A stretch of DNA of 26,948 bases. Source: DASULA01 sp036278435. Its GTDB lineage: Bacteria > Actinomycetota > Actinomycetes > Mycobacteriales > DASULA01. The stretch is from positions 1 through 26,948 of the forward strand of contig DASULA010000299.1 in NCBI GenBank assembly GCA_036278435.1, read 5' to 3'. Within the stretch, counting starts at the first letter, position 1. Every line of letters starts with the position of its first letter. This document shows, in pieces, positions 7,536-17,552 of the stretch. A program made the position numbers and the translations under genes. The notes beneath the pieces are model-generated. The model had not been told where the DNA came from, did no database searches, and worked only from the letters and a program-made list of their open reading frames with translations.

Positions 7536-8924
7536 ATGGCCACCCCCCCCGACCACATCGACGCACTTGTCAGTCTGAGCAAGCGGCGCGGCTTCGTCTA
7601 TCCCAGCAGCGAGATCTACGGCGGGCAGCGGTCCGCCTGGGACTACGGCCCGCTGGGCGTGGAACTCAAGGAGAACGTCAAGCGCCAGTGGTGGAAGTTC
7701 ATGGTGCAGGGGCGCGAGGACGTGGTGGGGCTGGACTCCTCGGTGATCCTGGCGCCGGAGGTGTGGGTGGCCTCCGGACACACCGACGCCTTCGTCGACC
7801 CGCTGACCGAGTGCCAGTCGTGCCACAAGCGGTTCCGGGCCGACCACCTGGAGGAGGCCTATGAGGCCAAGCACGGCCGGCCGCCGGTGGGTGGCCTGGC
7901 CGACGTGAACTGCCCGAACTGCGGCACCAAGGGCGCGTTCACCGAGCCGCGGATGTTCAACGGCATGCTCAAGACCTACCTGGGCCCGGTCGAGGATGCC
8001 TCCGGCCTGGCCTACCTGCGGCCGGAGACGGCGCAGGGGATCTTCGTGACGTTCGGCAACGTGCTCCAGTCCTCCCGGCGCAAGCCGCCGTTCGGCATCG
8101 GACAGATCGGGAAGTCATTCCGCAACGAGGTCACTCCCGGCAACTTCATCTTTCGCACCCGCGAGTTCGAGCAGATGGAGATGGAGTACTTCGTCGAGCC
8201 GGGCACGGACGAGGAGTGGCACCAGTACTGGATCGACGAGCGGACTCGCTGGTACATCGAGCTGGGGTTGCGCAAGGAGAACCTGCGCTTCTACGAGCAC
8301 CCCAGAGAGAAGCTGTCGCACTACTCCAAGCGCACCGTGGACATCGAGTACCGGTTCAACTTCGGCGGGCAGGAGTTCCACGAACTGGAGGGCGTGGCCA
8401 ACCGGACCGACTTCGACCTGACCACCCACTCCCGGGCCTCCGGCGTTGACCTGTCCTACTTCGACCAGGAGAAGGGCACCCGCTGGACGCCGTACGTGGT
8501 GGAGCCGGCGGTCGGGGTGAACCGGGCGATGCTGGCCTTCATGCTCGACGCCTACGGCGAGGACACCGCGCCCAACGCCAAGGGCAAGCTGGAGAAGCGC
8601 ACGGTGATGCGGCTGGACGCCCGGCTGGCGCCGGTGAAGGCCGCGGTGCTCCCGTTGTCGCGCAACGCGGATCTGTCGCCCAAGGCGCGTGACCTGGCCG
8701 CGCTGTTGCGCCGGGACTGGAACGTGGAGTTCGACGACGCCGGCGCGATCGGCCGCCGGTACCGCCGGCAGGACGAGATCGGCACACCGTACTGCGTGAC
8801 GGTCGACTTCGACACCCTCGCCGACCAGGCGGTGACCGTGCGGGAACGCGACTCGATGTCGCAGGAACGGGTCGCGCTGGACCAGGTCCGCGGCTACCTG
8901 GCCGAACGCCTGGCCGGCTGTTAG
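7536..8924 (+). CDS. glyS: glycyl-tRNA synthetase, class II homodimeric type
   Basis: A 462-residue class II aminoacyl-tRNA synthetase that charges tRNA-Gly. The start MATPPDHIDALVSLSKRRGF leads into VYPSSEIYGGQRSAWDYGPL, characteristic of the single-chain (GlyQS) enzyme. Class II motifs are visible: motif 2 around IGKSFRNEVTP then FIFRTREFEQMEMEYF, and motif 3 around VVEPAVGVNRAML. Four cysteines (C93, C96, C126, C129) form a zinc-binding insertion. The anticodon-binding domain follows, ending RVALDQVRGYLAERL. ATG at 7536 is chosen over upstream in-frame starts because GGAG lies eight bases ahead. Length is usual for the actinobacterial form. Confidence 0.97.
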   Translation: MATPPDHIDALVSLSKRRGFVYPSSEIYGGQRSAWDYGPLGVELKENVKRQWWKFMVQGREDVVGLDSSVILAPEVWVASGHTDAFVDPLTECQSCHKRFRADHLEEAYEAKHGRPPVGGLADVNCPNCGTKGAFTEPRMFNGMLKTYLGPVEDASGLAYLRPETAQGIFVTFGNVLQSSRRKPPFGIGQIGKSFRNEVTPGNFIFRTREFEQMEMEYFVEPGTDEEWHQYWIDERTRWYIELGLRKENLRFYEHPREKLSHYSKRTVDIEYRFNFGGQEFHELEGVANRTDFDLTTHSRASGVDLSYFDQEKGTRWTPYVVEPAVGVNRAMLAFMLDAYGEDTAPNAKGKLEKRTVMRLDARLAPVKAAVLPLSRNADLSPKARDLAALLRRDWNVEFDDAGAIGRRYRRQDEIGTPYCVTVDFDTLADQAVTVRERDSMSQERVALDQVRGYLAERLAGC

Positions 8925-9178
8925 CCGTCGGTGACCGGCGGCGTTCGCTGACGGTTGCCGTGCGGGGCGCGATGTCCCGCGGATCGCCGGATGGGGCGTT
9001 CGACGGGCGTGTCGGCGTAACCCGGTTGCCGGGTCAGTCGTTGATCCTGGTGCCACGCCACGTCGATTGCGGTGGACGGCTGCGAAGTCTACGAGTGCGC
9101 TGAAGCCACGTCGGGTGTGTTTCCCACGCCCCTGGAGGTATTCCGCGGACCCCGAACGGCGAGCGCGTGGGCCAGCGG

Positions 9179-9216
9179 CCGGCGCACCGGTTCCTCCCGA
9201 TACCGGTGCGCCGGCG
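9179..9216. terminator. 14-bp perfect-stem hairpin downstream of glyS
   Basis: GCCGGCGCACCGGT (9179-9192) and its exact reverse complement (9203-9216) enclose a ten-base loop TCCTCCCGAT. This is one of the strongest hairpins in the window. There is no U-tract. At 255 bases past glyS it may be a late terminator or part of the neighbouring mobile-element relic. Confidence 0.5.
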
Positions 9217-9291
9217 CGATCTTCCCGTCGGCCACGACCGCGTCGGTCGGCCCGGCTGCGCCGCGCCGTCCCGCGCCGCGTAAGGTGACAG

Positions 9292-9311
9292 CCCTCACAG
9301 TGTGGTGAGGG
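9292..9311. repeat. inverted repeat CCCTCAC / GTGAGGG
   Basis: CCCTCAC (9292-9298), six-base loop AGTGTG, GTGAGGG (9305-9311). It could be a hairpin from the left side of the IS200/IS605 relic or an operator; nothing else decides. Confidence 0.4.
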
Positions 9312-9505
9312 TGACCGCGTGCGGCAGGCGCCCCGTGGTCTTCGCGCTACGGTCGGTTCCTGGCCGATGCCCAGCGGTCGTGGATCGACCGGTCGTCCCC
9401 GCACGCGTGGGGGTCTTCCTCACGGGAAAGGTGCTAGCTGCGTGACCGCGAGGCGTAGCGTGCAGGCTCTGGTCTTCGGGCCGGGGGTGGCGTATCGATT
9501 CGGTT

Positions 9506-9533
9506 CTGACAGAACAGTTCGACGTCCTGTCAG
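9506..9533. repeat. inverted repeat just upstream of tnpB relic
   Basis: CTGACAG (9506-9512) and CTGTCAG (9527-9533) flank 14 bases, ending 14 bases before the ATG at 9548. The first arm lies inside a smaller palindrome TTCTGACAGAA. It may be a left-end hairpin of the element or an operator over the tnpB promoter. Confidence 0.4.
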
Positions 9534-9547
9534 GTATGGGAAGTCAG

Positions 9548-10204
9548 ATGGTGAAGCGGGCGTACCGGTACCGCTTCTACCCGACCCCGGAGCAGGCCGA
9601 GCAGCAGGCCGAGCAACTGTCCAAGACGTTCGGGTGCGTGCGGTATGTGTACGACGGCCCACCGACCGATGTGGTGGGCGTCGACACCAGGATCACGTCC
9701 CTGATCACTTTGTCTACGGGGGAGAAGGTCACCAACCCCCACGAGCGCGCCGACCGAGAACGGCTGGCCCGCGCCCAGCGTGCCCGGGTGCATGGTCGGA
9801 TCGCCGACCGGCGCCGGGACTTTCTGCACAAACTGTCCACGAGGATCATCCGCGGGAACCAAACGGTGGTCATCGAGGATTTGACCGTGCGCAACATGGT
9901 CAAGAACCACACCCTGCCCCGCGCGATCTCCGACGTGGCGTGGCGACAGTTACGGGCGATGTTGGAGTACAAGGCCGCCTGGTACAGCCGGAATCTGGTA
10001 GTCGTGGACCGGTGGTTCCCATCATCGAAGGCCTGTTCGGACTGCGGGACCATCATCGAGTCGCTGCCGCTGCGCGTCCGCGAGTGGACCTGCCCGGGGC
10101 GCGGTGTGGTGCACGACCGCGACGTGAACGCGTCGCGAACTCTGCGAGCCGCCGGGCTGGCGGTGCTCGCCTGTGGAGACGGAGTGAGACCACCTCGCTC
10201 CTGA
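9548..10204 (+). pseudogene. tnpB: degenerate IS200/IS605-family TnpB (OrfB), internally deleted
   Basis: A 218-codon open frame beginning MVKRAYRYRFYPTPEQAEQ, the standard N-terminus of actinobacterial TnpB (RNA-guided nuclease, usually about 370-420 residues). FGCVRYVY at residue 35 jumps directly to PPTDVVGVD, so roughly 150 residues (REC/WED part) are missing, and LARAQR joins RVHGRIADRRRD, losing about 20 more. A 12-base duplication adds EQAEQQAEQ. The RuvC acids can still be placed (D46, E110, D192), but the glycine after D46 in the DxG motif is Arg, and the zinc finger keeps CSDC while its second pair is CPGRG instead of CxC. All changes keep the frame. Probably inactive as a nuclease. 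Start at 9548 follows GGGA; ATG at 9536 would add four residues. Confidence 0.8.
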
Positions 10205-10207
10205 CGC

Positions 10208-10214
10208 GAGGAGG
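10208..10214 (+). promoter_or_regulatory. ribosome-binding site of ppdK, inside IS relic
   Basis: GAGGAGG lies six bases before TTG (10221) and nine before GTG (10224). It sits between the tnpB relic stop and the right-end hairpin, so the translation signal used by ppdK appears to be transposon sequence. Confidence 0.6.
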
Positions 10215-10223
10215 CATCCATTG

Positions 10224-12985
<2,762 letters not shown>

Positions 12986-12989
<4 letters not shown>

Positions 12990-13612
12990 CGAGGACCGTC
13001 TCGGTTGCCAGCAGGGCGGTCGGCGCGGTCGCGCTGGCCGCCCTGCTGGTGGTCGGGGGCACCGCGTTGCGGGTCTGGCAGGTGGCCCGGCAGGACCATC
13101 GGCCGCGTTCGGACGCGATCCTGGTGCTCGGCGCCTCCCAGTTCGACGGACGGCCCTCGGAGGTGCTGCTGTTCCGGTTGGAGCACGCGCTGGAGCTGTG
13201 GCGCGAGGGGGTGGCGCCCCGGATCGTGACGGTGGGCGGCAACCAACCCGGTGACCGGTTCACCGAGGCCGGCAGCGGCGTGCGCTGGCTGGCCGAGCAC
13301 GGCGTGCCGGAGCCGAACCTGGTCGCGGTCGAGGAGGGCAACGACACGTTGCAGAGCGTCCGGGCGGTGGCCCGGGTGTTCGTCAAACGTGACTGGCGCA
13401 GCGTGGTCATCGTCACCGACCCGTGGCACTCGCTGCGCTCGCTGCGGATGGCCCGGGATGTTGGCCTGGACGCCACGACGTCCCCGACCCGGGCCGGCCC
13501 GGCCGTGCGGACCCGGGGTACCGAACTGCGGTACATCGCCAGGGAGACCGCCGCGTACCTGTTCTACCGCCTGTTCCACCGCAGCTCCGAAGCCGGCCCG
13601 AACGCGGTGTAG
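12986..13612 (+). CDS. YdcF-like (DUF218) membrane-anchored protein
   Basis: A 208-residue protein of the YdcF/SanA DUF218 family. An N-terminal membrane helix (AVGAVALAALLVVGGTAL, about residues 11-28) is followed by the conserved core: SDAILVLGASQFDGRPSEVL, RIVTVGGNQPGDRFTEA, VEEGNDTLQSVRAV (the NT..N/S block) and VVIVTDPWHSLRSLRMAR. The family is linked to vancomycin sensitivity and envelope functions in enterobacteria, with no settled biochemical activity. The TTG start at 12986 overlaps the ppdK stop (TTGA), implying coupling. In-frame alternatives downstream would cut into the membrane helix. Confidence 0.85.
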
Positions 13613-13619
13613 GGCGCGA

Positions 13620-13652
13620 GGGGTCGCCGGCCGGTGGGCCGGAGTCGACCCC
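13620..13652 (+). terminator. terminator hairpin after ydcF-like gene
   Basis: GGGGTCG (13620-13626) pairs with CGACCCC (13646-13652), and inside it CCGGCC pairs with GGCCGG around a GGTG loop, leaving a three-base bulge. It starts eight bases after the stop, the position expected for the end of the ppdK-ydcF transcript. Confidence 0.7.
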
Positions 13653-13765
13653 GGCGTTGCGCCGCCGCCGTCTGACAATCGCTGATGTACGGCGGTATGG
13701 TGATTTAATAGTTAAGTTTGGTTCGACGTCTTTTGGGCGTTGCTGTGGGTAGCATCGGGTGCACG

Positions 13766-14074
13766 ATGTCGAATGGTCCGAGGTGCGTCGCTCCCTCGGG
13801 TGTGGGGAACGGGTGTGGTCTGGTGCAGACTCTCGGTGCCTTCATCAGGGCCGTCCGGCTGGGACAGGGCCTGTCGCTGTCGGATCTGGCGCGACGCGCG
13901 TATCTCAGCAAGGCCTATCTGTCGATGGTGGAACGCGACGCTCGGGTGCCCTCGGACTCGGTGCGGCGCAACCTGGCAGAGGCCCTTGGCGTGGACCTAC
14001 CCCGATCGCCAGGCTCATCCGAATCCGCCGACACCCAGCAACGTGAGGTTTTCTCGCGAAAACCTCACCAGTAA
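13766..14074 (+). CDS. small XRE-family helix-turn-helix regulator
   Basis: Up to 102 residues. The helix-turn-helix domain is clear: IRAVRLGQGLSLSDLARRAY, then LSKAYLSMVERDARVPS and LAEALGVDL. ATG at 13766 is used; GTG at 13823 (83 residues, starting just before the domain) is also plausible because GGGGAACGG lies upstream. An A/T-rich patch (GATTTAATAGTTAAG, about 13701-13715) is a likely promoter. The last ten codons (REVFSRKPHQ) and the TAA stop are supplied by the 66-bp palindromic element at 14043-14108, so the natural C-terminus may have been replaced. Its target is unknown. Confidence 0.78.
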   Translation: MSNGPRCVAPSGVGNGCGLVQTLGAFIRAVRLGQGLSLSDLARRAYLSKAYLSMVERDARVPSDSVRRNLAEALGVDLPRSPGSSESADTQQREVFSRKPHQ

Positions 14075-14108
14075 CCGGTTACAAGGGCAGGTTTTCGCGA
14101 GAAAACCT
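14043..14108. repeat. 66-bp triple-palindrome element, copy 1
   Basis: Three dyads in fixed order. Hairpin A: GTGAGGTTTTC (14043-14053), loop TCGC, GAAAACCTCAC (14058-14068). Two bases later, the perfect palindrome GTAACCGGTTAC (14071-14082). Six bases later, hairpin B: AGGTTTTC (14089-14096), loop GCGA, GAAAACCT (14101-14108). The same three-part unit with the same spacing recurs at 24153-24218. It overlaps the end of the XRE gene and lies 78 bases before dgt. It could be a protein-binding site, a terminator or a dispersed mobile repeat. Confidence 0.9.
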
Positions 14109-14186
14109 CAGGCGGCGCCGTTGTCGCGTGGGTCGCCGTGGGCGGTTCGTTGGTGGATTTGCGTGGAGGGTTGGTATACCCCGTGA

Positions 14187-15494
14187 ATGCGGTTCTCGTA
14201 CCACGGGCATGACCTGGCGCGGCGGGTCGTCGAGCCGGCGAAGGTCGGCTACCTCGCCGGTTCGGCGCCGTTCGAACGGTCGGAGTTCGAGCGGGACCGG
14301 GCCCGGGTGCTGCACTCGTTCGGGCTGCGCCGGCTGGCCGCCACCACCCAGGTCGAACTGGCCGGTGCGCACGACTTCCCGCGCACCCGGCTCACCCACT
14401 CCCTGGAGGTGGCCCAGATCGGCCGCGAGATGGGCGCGGCGCTGGGCTGCGACCCCGACCTGGTCGACGCCGCTTGCCTCGCGCACGACCTCGGGCACCC
14501 GCCGTTCGGGCACAACGGCGAGGCGGCGCTGGACCTGGTGGCCGGCCCCTGCGGCGGCTTCGAGGGCAACGCGCAGACGCTGCGGGTGCTCACCCGGCTG
14601 GAACCCAAGGTGCTCACCGACGCCGACCATCCCGCCGGCCTGAACCTCACCCGGGCCGTGCTCGACGCGACGGTCAAGTACCCGTGGACCCGGTCGGCGA
14701 CCCGGGGCACGCAGCCGCCCGGGGCCAAGTTCGGGGTGTACGACGACGACCTGGCCGCGTTCGACTGGGTGCGTTCCGGCGCCCCGCCGGGCCGTCGTTG
14801 CCTGGAGGCCCAGGTCATGGACTGGGCCGACGACGTGGCCTACTCGGTGCACGACGTCGAGGACGGCATCCACTCTGGACACGTCCGTCCGGACCGGCTG
14901 GCCGATCCGGACGAACGCGCCGAGCTGTGCGGGTTGACCGCGAGGCTGTTCCTGTCCGCGCCGCCGGTGGAACTGGATGCGGTGCTCACCGATCTGCTGA
15001 ACCTGCCGGTGTTGCGTGGCGTGGTGGGTTACGACGGCGGCGGCCGGGCCCAGGTCGCGCTCAAACGGGCCACCAGCGAGCTGACCGGCCGGTTCTGCGC
15101 CGCGGCGGTGAGCGCGACCCGCGTGGCGGCCGGTCCCGGACCGCTGGCCAGGTACGCCGCCGACCTGGTCGTGCCGGCCCGCGCCGCCGCGGAGTGCGCG
15201 CTGCTCAAGGGCCTGGCGGCCCGGTACGTGATGGCACGGGAGGGGGTGGCCGCGATGCAGCGGCGGCAGCGGGAACTGCTGACCGAACTGGTCGACGCGC
15301 TGACCCGGCACGCCCCGGACCACCTGGACCCGGCGCTGCGCCCGGCCTGGCGGGACGCCGCCGACGATCCGGCCCGGCTGCGCGTGCTGGTCGACCAGGT
15401 GGCCAGGCTCACCGACTCGTCCGCGGTCGAGTGGCATGCCAGGCTCACCGGTGCGGCGGGTGGGTCGGTGGTGTCCGTGCCGGGAATATTGTGA
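14187..15494 (+). CDS. dgt: deoxyguanosinetriphosphate triphosphohydrolase-like HD protein
   Basis: A 435-residue HD-domain dNTP triphosphohydrolase of the Dgt type, which splits dNTPs into nucleoside and triphosphate and so tunes dNTP pools. Metal-binding residues are in place: RTRLTHSLEVAQIGRE (H71), CLAHDLGHPPFGHNGE (H100, D101), GFEGNAQTLRVLTRLE, and the later MDWADDVAYSVHDVEDG providing the final Asp. ATG at 14187 is the first in-frame start because a TGA lies directly upstream. A GGAGGG lies about 15 bases ahead, somewhat far for an ideal site. Dgt is normally next to dnaG in this group; here two kilobases with a reductase and a toxin-antitoxin pair intervene. Confidence 0.93.
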   Translation: MRFSYHGHDLARRVVEPAKVGYLAGSAPFERSEFERDRARVLHSFGLRRLAATTQVELAGAHDFPRTRLTHSLEVAQIGREMGAALGCDPDLVDAACLAHDLGHPPFGHNGEAALDLVAGPCGGFEGNAQTLRVLTRLEPKVLTDADHPAGLNLTRAVLDATVKYPWTRSATRGTQPPGAKFGVYDDDLAAFDWVRSGAPPGRRCLEAQVMDWADDVAYSVHDVEDGIHSGHVRPDRLADPDERAELCGLTARLFLSAPPVELDAVLTDLLNLPVLRGVVGYDGGGRAQVALKRATSELTGRFCAAAVSATRVAAGPGPLARYAADLVVPARAAAECALLKGLAARYVMAREGVAAMQRRQRELLTELVDALTRHAPDHLDPALRPAWRDAADDPARLRVLVDQVARLTDSSAVEWHARLTGAAGGSVVSVPGIL

Positions 15495-15592
15495 TCGCCT
15501 CGGGGGGCTGGTCACAGGCAGAAGCAGACGGGTGAGCCCACGCTCGCGAACCCTCAGCGGAATATGAGTCGGACACGTCAATGGAGGAGTAC

Positions 15593-16822
15593 ATGAGCGA
15601 CGACCGGACGTTCGTCATCGTCGGAGCCAGTCTCGCCGGTGCCAAGGCGGCTGAGACGCTTCGGGAGGAGGGGTTCGACGGGCGGGTGGTCCTCATCGGC
15701 GCCGAACCCGACCGCCCCTATGAGCGTCCCCCGCTGTCCAAGGGCTACCTGCTGGGCAACGACGAACGCGAGTCGGTGCACGTGCACGAGGCCGGCTGGT
15801 ACGACGAGCACAAGGTGGAACTGCGGCTGGGCACCCGGGTCACCGCGATCGACCGGACCGCCCACCAGGTGGAACTCGACAGTGGCGAGCGGCTGGGCTA
15901 CGACAGGCTGCTGCTGACCACCGGTTCGGTGCCGCGCCGGCTGAACCTGCCCGGCGCCGACCTGGACAACGTGCTCTACCTGCGCTACCTGCCCGACTGC
16001 GAGCGGATCAGTGCCGAACTGCACGACGGCGCCCGCGTGGTGATCATCGGCGCCGGGTGGATCGGTCTGGAGGTGGCCGCCTCGGCCCGGGGGAGGGGTG
16101 CCGAGGTGACCGTGGTGGAGGTGGCCGCGCTGCCGTTGCAGCGGGTGCTCGGCGACGAGGTCGCGACGCTCTTCGCCAACCTGCACCGCGCCAAGGGTGT
16201 CGACCTGCGGTTGAGCACCGGCCTGCGGGAGTTCCGCGGCACCGACGGGCGGGTCAGCGCGGTCGTGCTGGACGACGGCACCGAGCTGCCGGCCGACGCG
16301 GTGGTGGTCGGTGTGGGCATCACCCCGGCGGTCGAACTGGCCGAGGCGGCCGGACTGGACGTGGACAACGGGATCAAGGTGGACGCCTCGCTGCGCACGT
16401 CCGACCCGGACGTGTTCGCCGCCGGTGACGTGGCCAACTCGTTCAACCCACGGCTGGGCCAGCACATCCGGGTGGAGCACTGGGCGAACGCGCTGGCCGG
16501 GGGCCCGGCCGCGGCCAAGGCGATGCTCGGCCAGGACGTGACCTACGACCCGGTGCCGTACTTCTTCACCGACCAGTACGACATGGGCATGGAGTACGCC
16601 GGTTACACCTCGGCCGGCAACTACGACCAGGTGGTATTCCGCGGCGACCCGGCCAGCGGCGAGTACGTCGCGTTCTGGCTGGCCGGCGGCCGGGTGGTGG
16701 CCGGCATGAACGTCAACGTGTGGGACGTCTCCGACGAGATCCAGCGGATCATCCGCACCGGCGCGCAGGTCGACCCGGCCAAGCTCACCGACCCGAACAT
16801 CCCCCTGACCGACCTGCCCTGA
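15593..16822 (+). CDS. FAD-dependent ferredoxin (rubredoxin-type) reductase
   Basis: A 409-residue two-dinucleotide-domain flavoprotein. The FAD Rossmann motif FVIVGASLAGAKAAETLRE is near the N-terminus; GAEPDRPYERPPLSKGYL is typical of the rhodocoxin/putidaredoxin reductase group; the NAD-binding motif VVIIGAGWIGLEVAASARG is central; VFAAGDVANSF is the second FAD site. The C-terminal domain ends WDVSDEIQRIIRTGAQVDP. Such enzymes pass electrons from NAD(P)H to ferredoxins that serve P450s. ATG at 15593 is preferred over ATG at 15581 because GGAGGAG lies between them at good spacing. The P450/ferredoxin pair at 22414-23966 is a possible client; this is inference. Confidence 0.92.
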   Translation: MSDDRTFVIVGASLAGAKAAETLREEGFDGRVVLIGAEPDRPYERPPLSKGYLLGNDERESVHVHEAGWYDEHKVELRLGTRVTAIDRTAHQVELDSGERLGYDRLLLTTGSVPRRLNLPGADLDNVLYLRYLPDCERISAELHDGARVVIIGAGWIGLEVAASARGRGAEVTVVEVAALPLQRVLGDEVATLFANLHRAKGVDLRLSTGLREFRGTDGRVSAVVLDDGTELPADAVVVGVGITPAVELAEAAGLDVDNGIKVDASLRTSDPDVFAAGDVANSFNPRLGQHIRVEHWANALAGGPAAAKAMLGQDVTYDPVPYFFTDQYDMGMEYAGYTSAGNYDQVVFRGDPASGEYVAFWLAGGRVVAGMNVNVWDVSDEIQRIIRTGAQVDPAKLTDPNIPLTDLP

Positions 16823-16837
16823 GGAGCAACACCCTGA

Positions 16838-16872
16838 CGTGGCCCGGCGCACTCAGCGAGCGCCGGGCCACG
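16838..16872. terminator. bidirectional terminator between reductase and toxin genes
   Basis: CGTGGCCCGGCGC (16838-16850) and its exact reverse complement (16860-16872) enclose a nine-base loop. It lies 15 bases after the reductase stop and 40 bases after the toxin gene stop on the other strand, so it can end both converging transcripts. Confidence 0.8.
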
Positions 16873-16912
16873 GTCCCGCTGGAACGAGCCGAGAACCGGT
16901 TCTTGTCGAGCG

Positions 16913-17188
16913 TTATGCTCGGTACGCATCGCGCCGATGCTCGATGTCGACGACCCGTACGGTGTGCTTCCGTTCATCGATCCGGTATCTGATGCGGTAG
17001 GTGCCGCGTCTGGCGCGCCACTGACCGTCGAACGGCTTGCGCAGGGGCGCACCGACGCGGTAAGGATTCTCGACTAACGGGCCTTGCATGAACTCGATGC
17101 ATGCTGCGGCGACTGCTTCGGGAAGCAGGTCTGACAGTTGCCGTTCTGCTGAACCAGACACAGCAAGGGACCAGTTGCTCACGCTCAC
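16913..17188 (-). CDS. RelE/ParE-family toxin
   Basis: A 91-residue RelE-superfamily protein: WSLAVSGSAERQLSDLLPEA at the start, then the conserved core RVGAPLRKPFDGQWRARRGT and YRIRYRIDERKHTVRVVDIE, ending HRRDAYRA. Proteins of this type cleave mRNA on the ribosome. The Arg-rich R-A-R-R-G-T-Y-R-I-R-Y block and the late H-R-R-D-A-Y correspond to the usual active-site strands. Its GTG start overlaps the antitoxin stop by four bases (GTGA), the classical coupling. It probably is repressed by the antitoxin-toxin complex at the shared promoter upstream of the antitoxin. Confidence 0.9.
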   Translation of the reverse strand: MSVSNWSLAVSGSAERQLSDLLPEAVAAACIEFMQGPLVENPYRVGAPLRKPFDGQWRARRGTYRIRYRIDERKHTVRVVDIEHRRDAYRA

Positions 17189-17466
17189 CGATCGTGTCGC
17201 CGGCGCTCGAACCGTGCGATGACCTCGTCGAGGGTGTAGAAGTCACCTCGCTCGAACTCGGCGTCCGAGCGAGCGACCCTTGCCTGGGCCTCGGGGTCGG
17301 CGAACAGCTCCATGGTTGCCTCGATTGACTCCATGTCCTCAGTGGAGATGAGCAGCGCGGTGTCTCGTCCGTTCCGTGTCACAATGATTCTTTCATGCGT
17401 TTTGTGCACTTCGTCCACGAGCTCGGACAGGTGCGCCTTGACCTCGGTCAGCGGTAGCGTCTTCAT
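17185..17466 (-). CDS. Phd/YefM-family antitoxin
   Basis: A 93-residue antitoxin. MKTLPLTEVKAHLSELVDEV, followed by HERIIVTRNGRDTALLISTE, is the Phd/YefM DNA-binding fold; the acidic C-terminal half (DAEFERGDFYTLDEVIARF) is the part that wraps and neutralises RelE-type toxins. ATG at 17466 is the only reasonable start. A TAGAAT hexamer sits just upstream on the minus strand (around 17473-17478) and may be the -10 element. It is divergent from dnaG across an 86-base gap. Confidence 0.9.
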   Translation of the reverse strand: MKTLPLTEVKAHLSELVDEVHKTHERIIVTRNGRDTALLISTEDMESIEATMELFADPEAQARVARSDAEFERGDFYTLDEVIARFERRRHDR

Positions 17467-17539
17467 GGTCCGAATTCTAGTCTATTGGGTCTCGGTAGGC
17501 CAATCGTAGGTGGGAGACGCGGTGGTCCGGGGGTGCGCA

Positions 17540-17545
17540 TAGACT
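17540..17545 (+). promoter_or_regulatory. -10 element for leaderless dnaG
   Basis: TAGACT lies seven bases before the GTG of dnaG, the spacing expected if the first transcribed base is the start codon. No Shine-Dalgarno is present. Confidence 0.5.
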
Positions 17546-17552
17546 GCCCGGC

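Larger units (their letters stand above)
8925..9547. other. gene-free region between glyS and tnpB relic, with hairpins
   Basis: About 620 bases with no convincing gene on either strand; short open frames here have no recognisable domain. Three strong inverted repeats are present (9179-9216, 9292-9311 and 9506-9533). The right part probably contains the left end of the degenerate IS200/IS605-type element, but no tnpA (Y1 transposase, HUH motif) remnant can be read. The exact left boundary of the element is not visible. Confidence 0.5.

Noticed and set aside
9316..9547. Remains of a tnpA (Y1 transposase) upstream of the tnpB relic
   Set aside because: No HUH motif or TnpA-like segment could be read in any frame; the element appears to be of the tnpB-only type or has lost tnpA.
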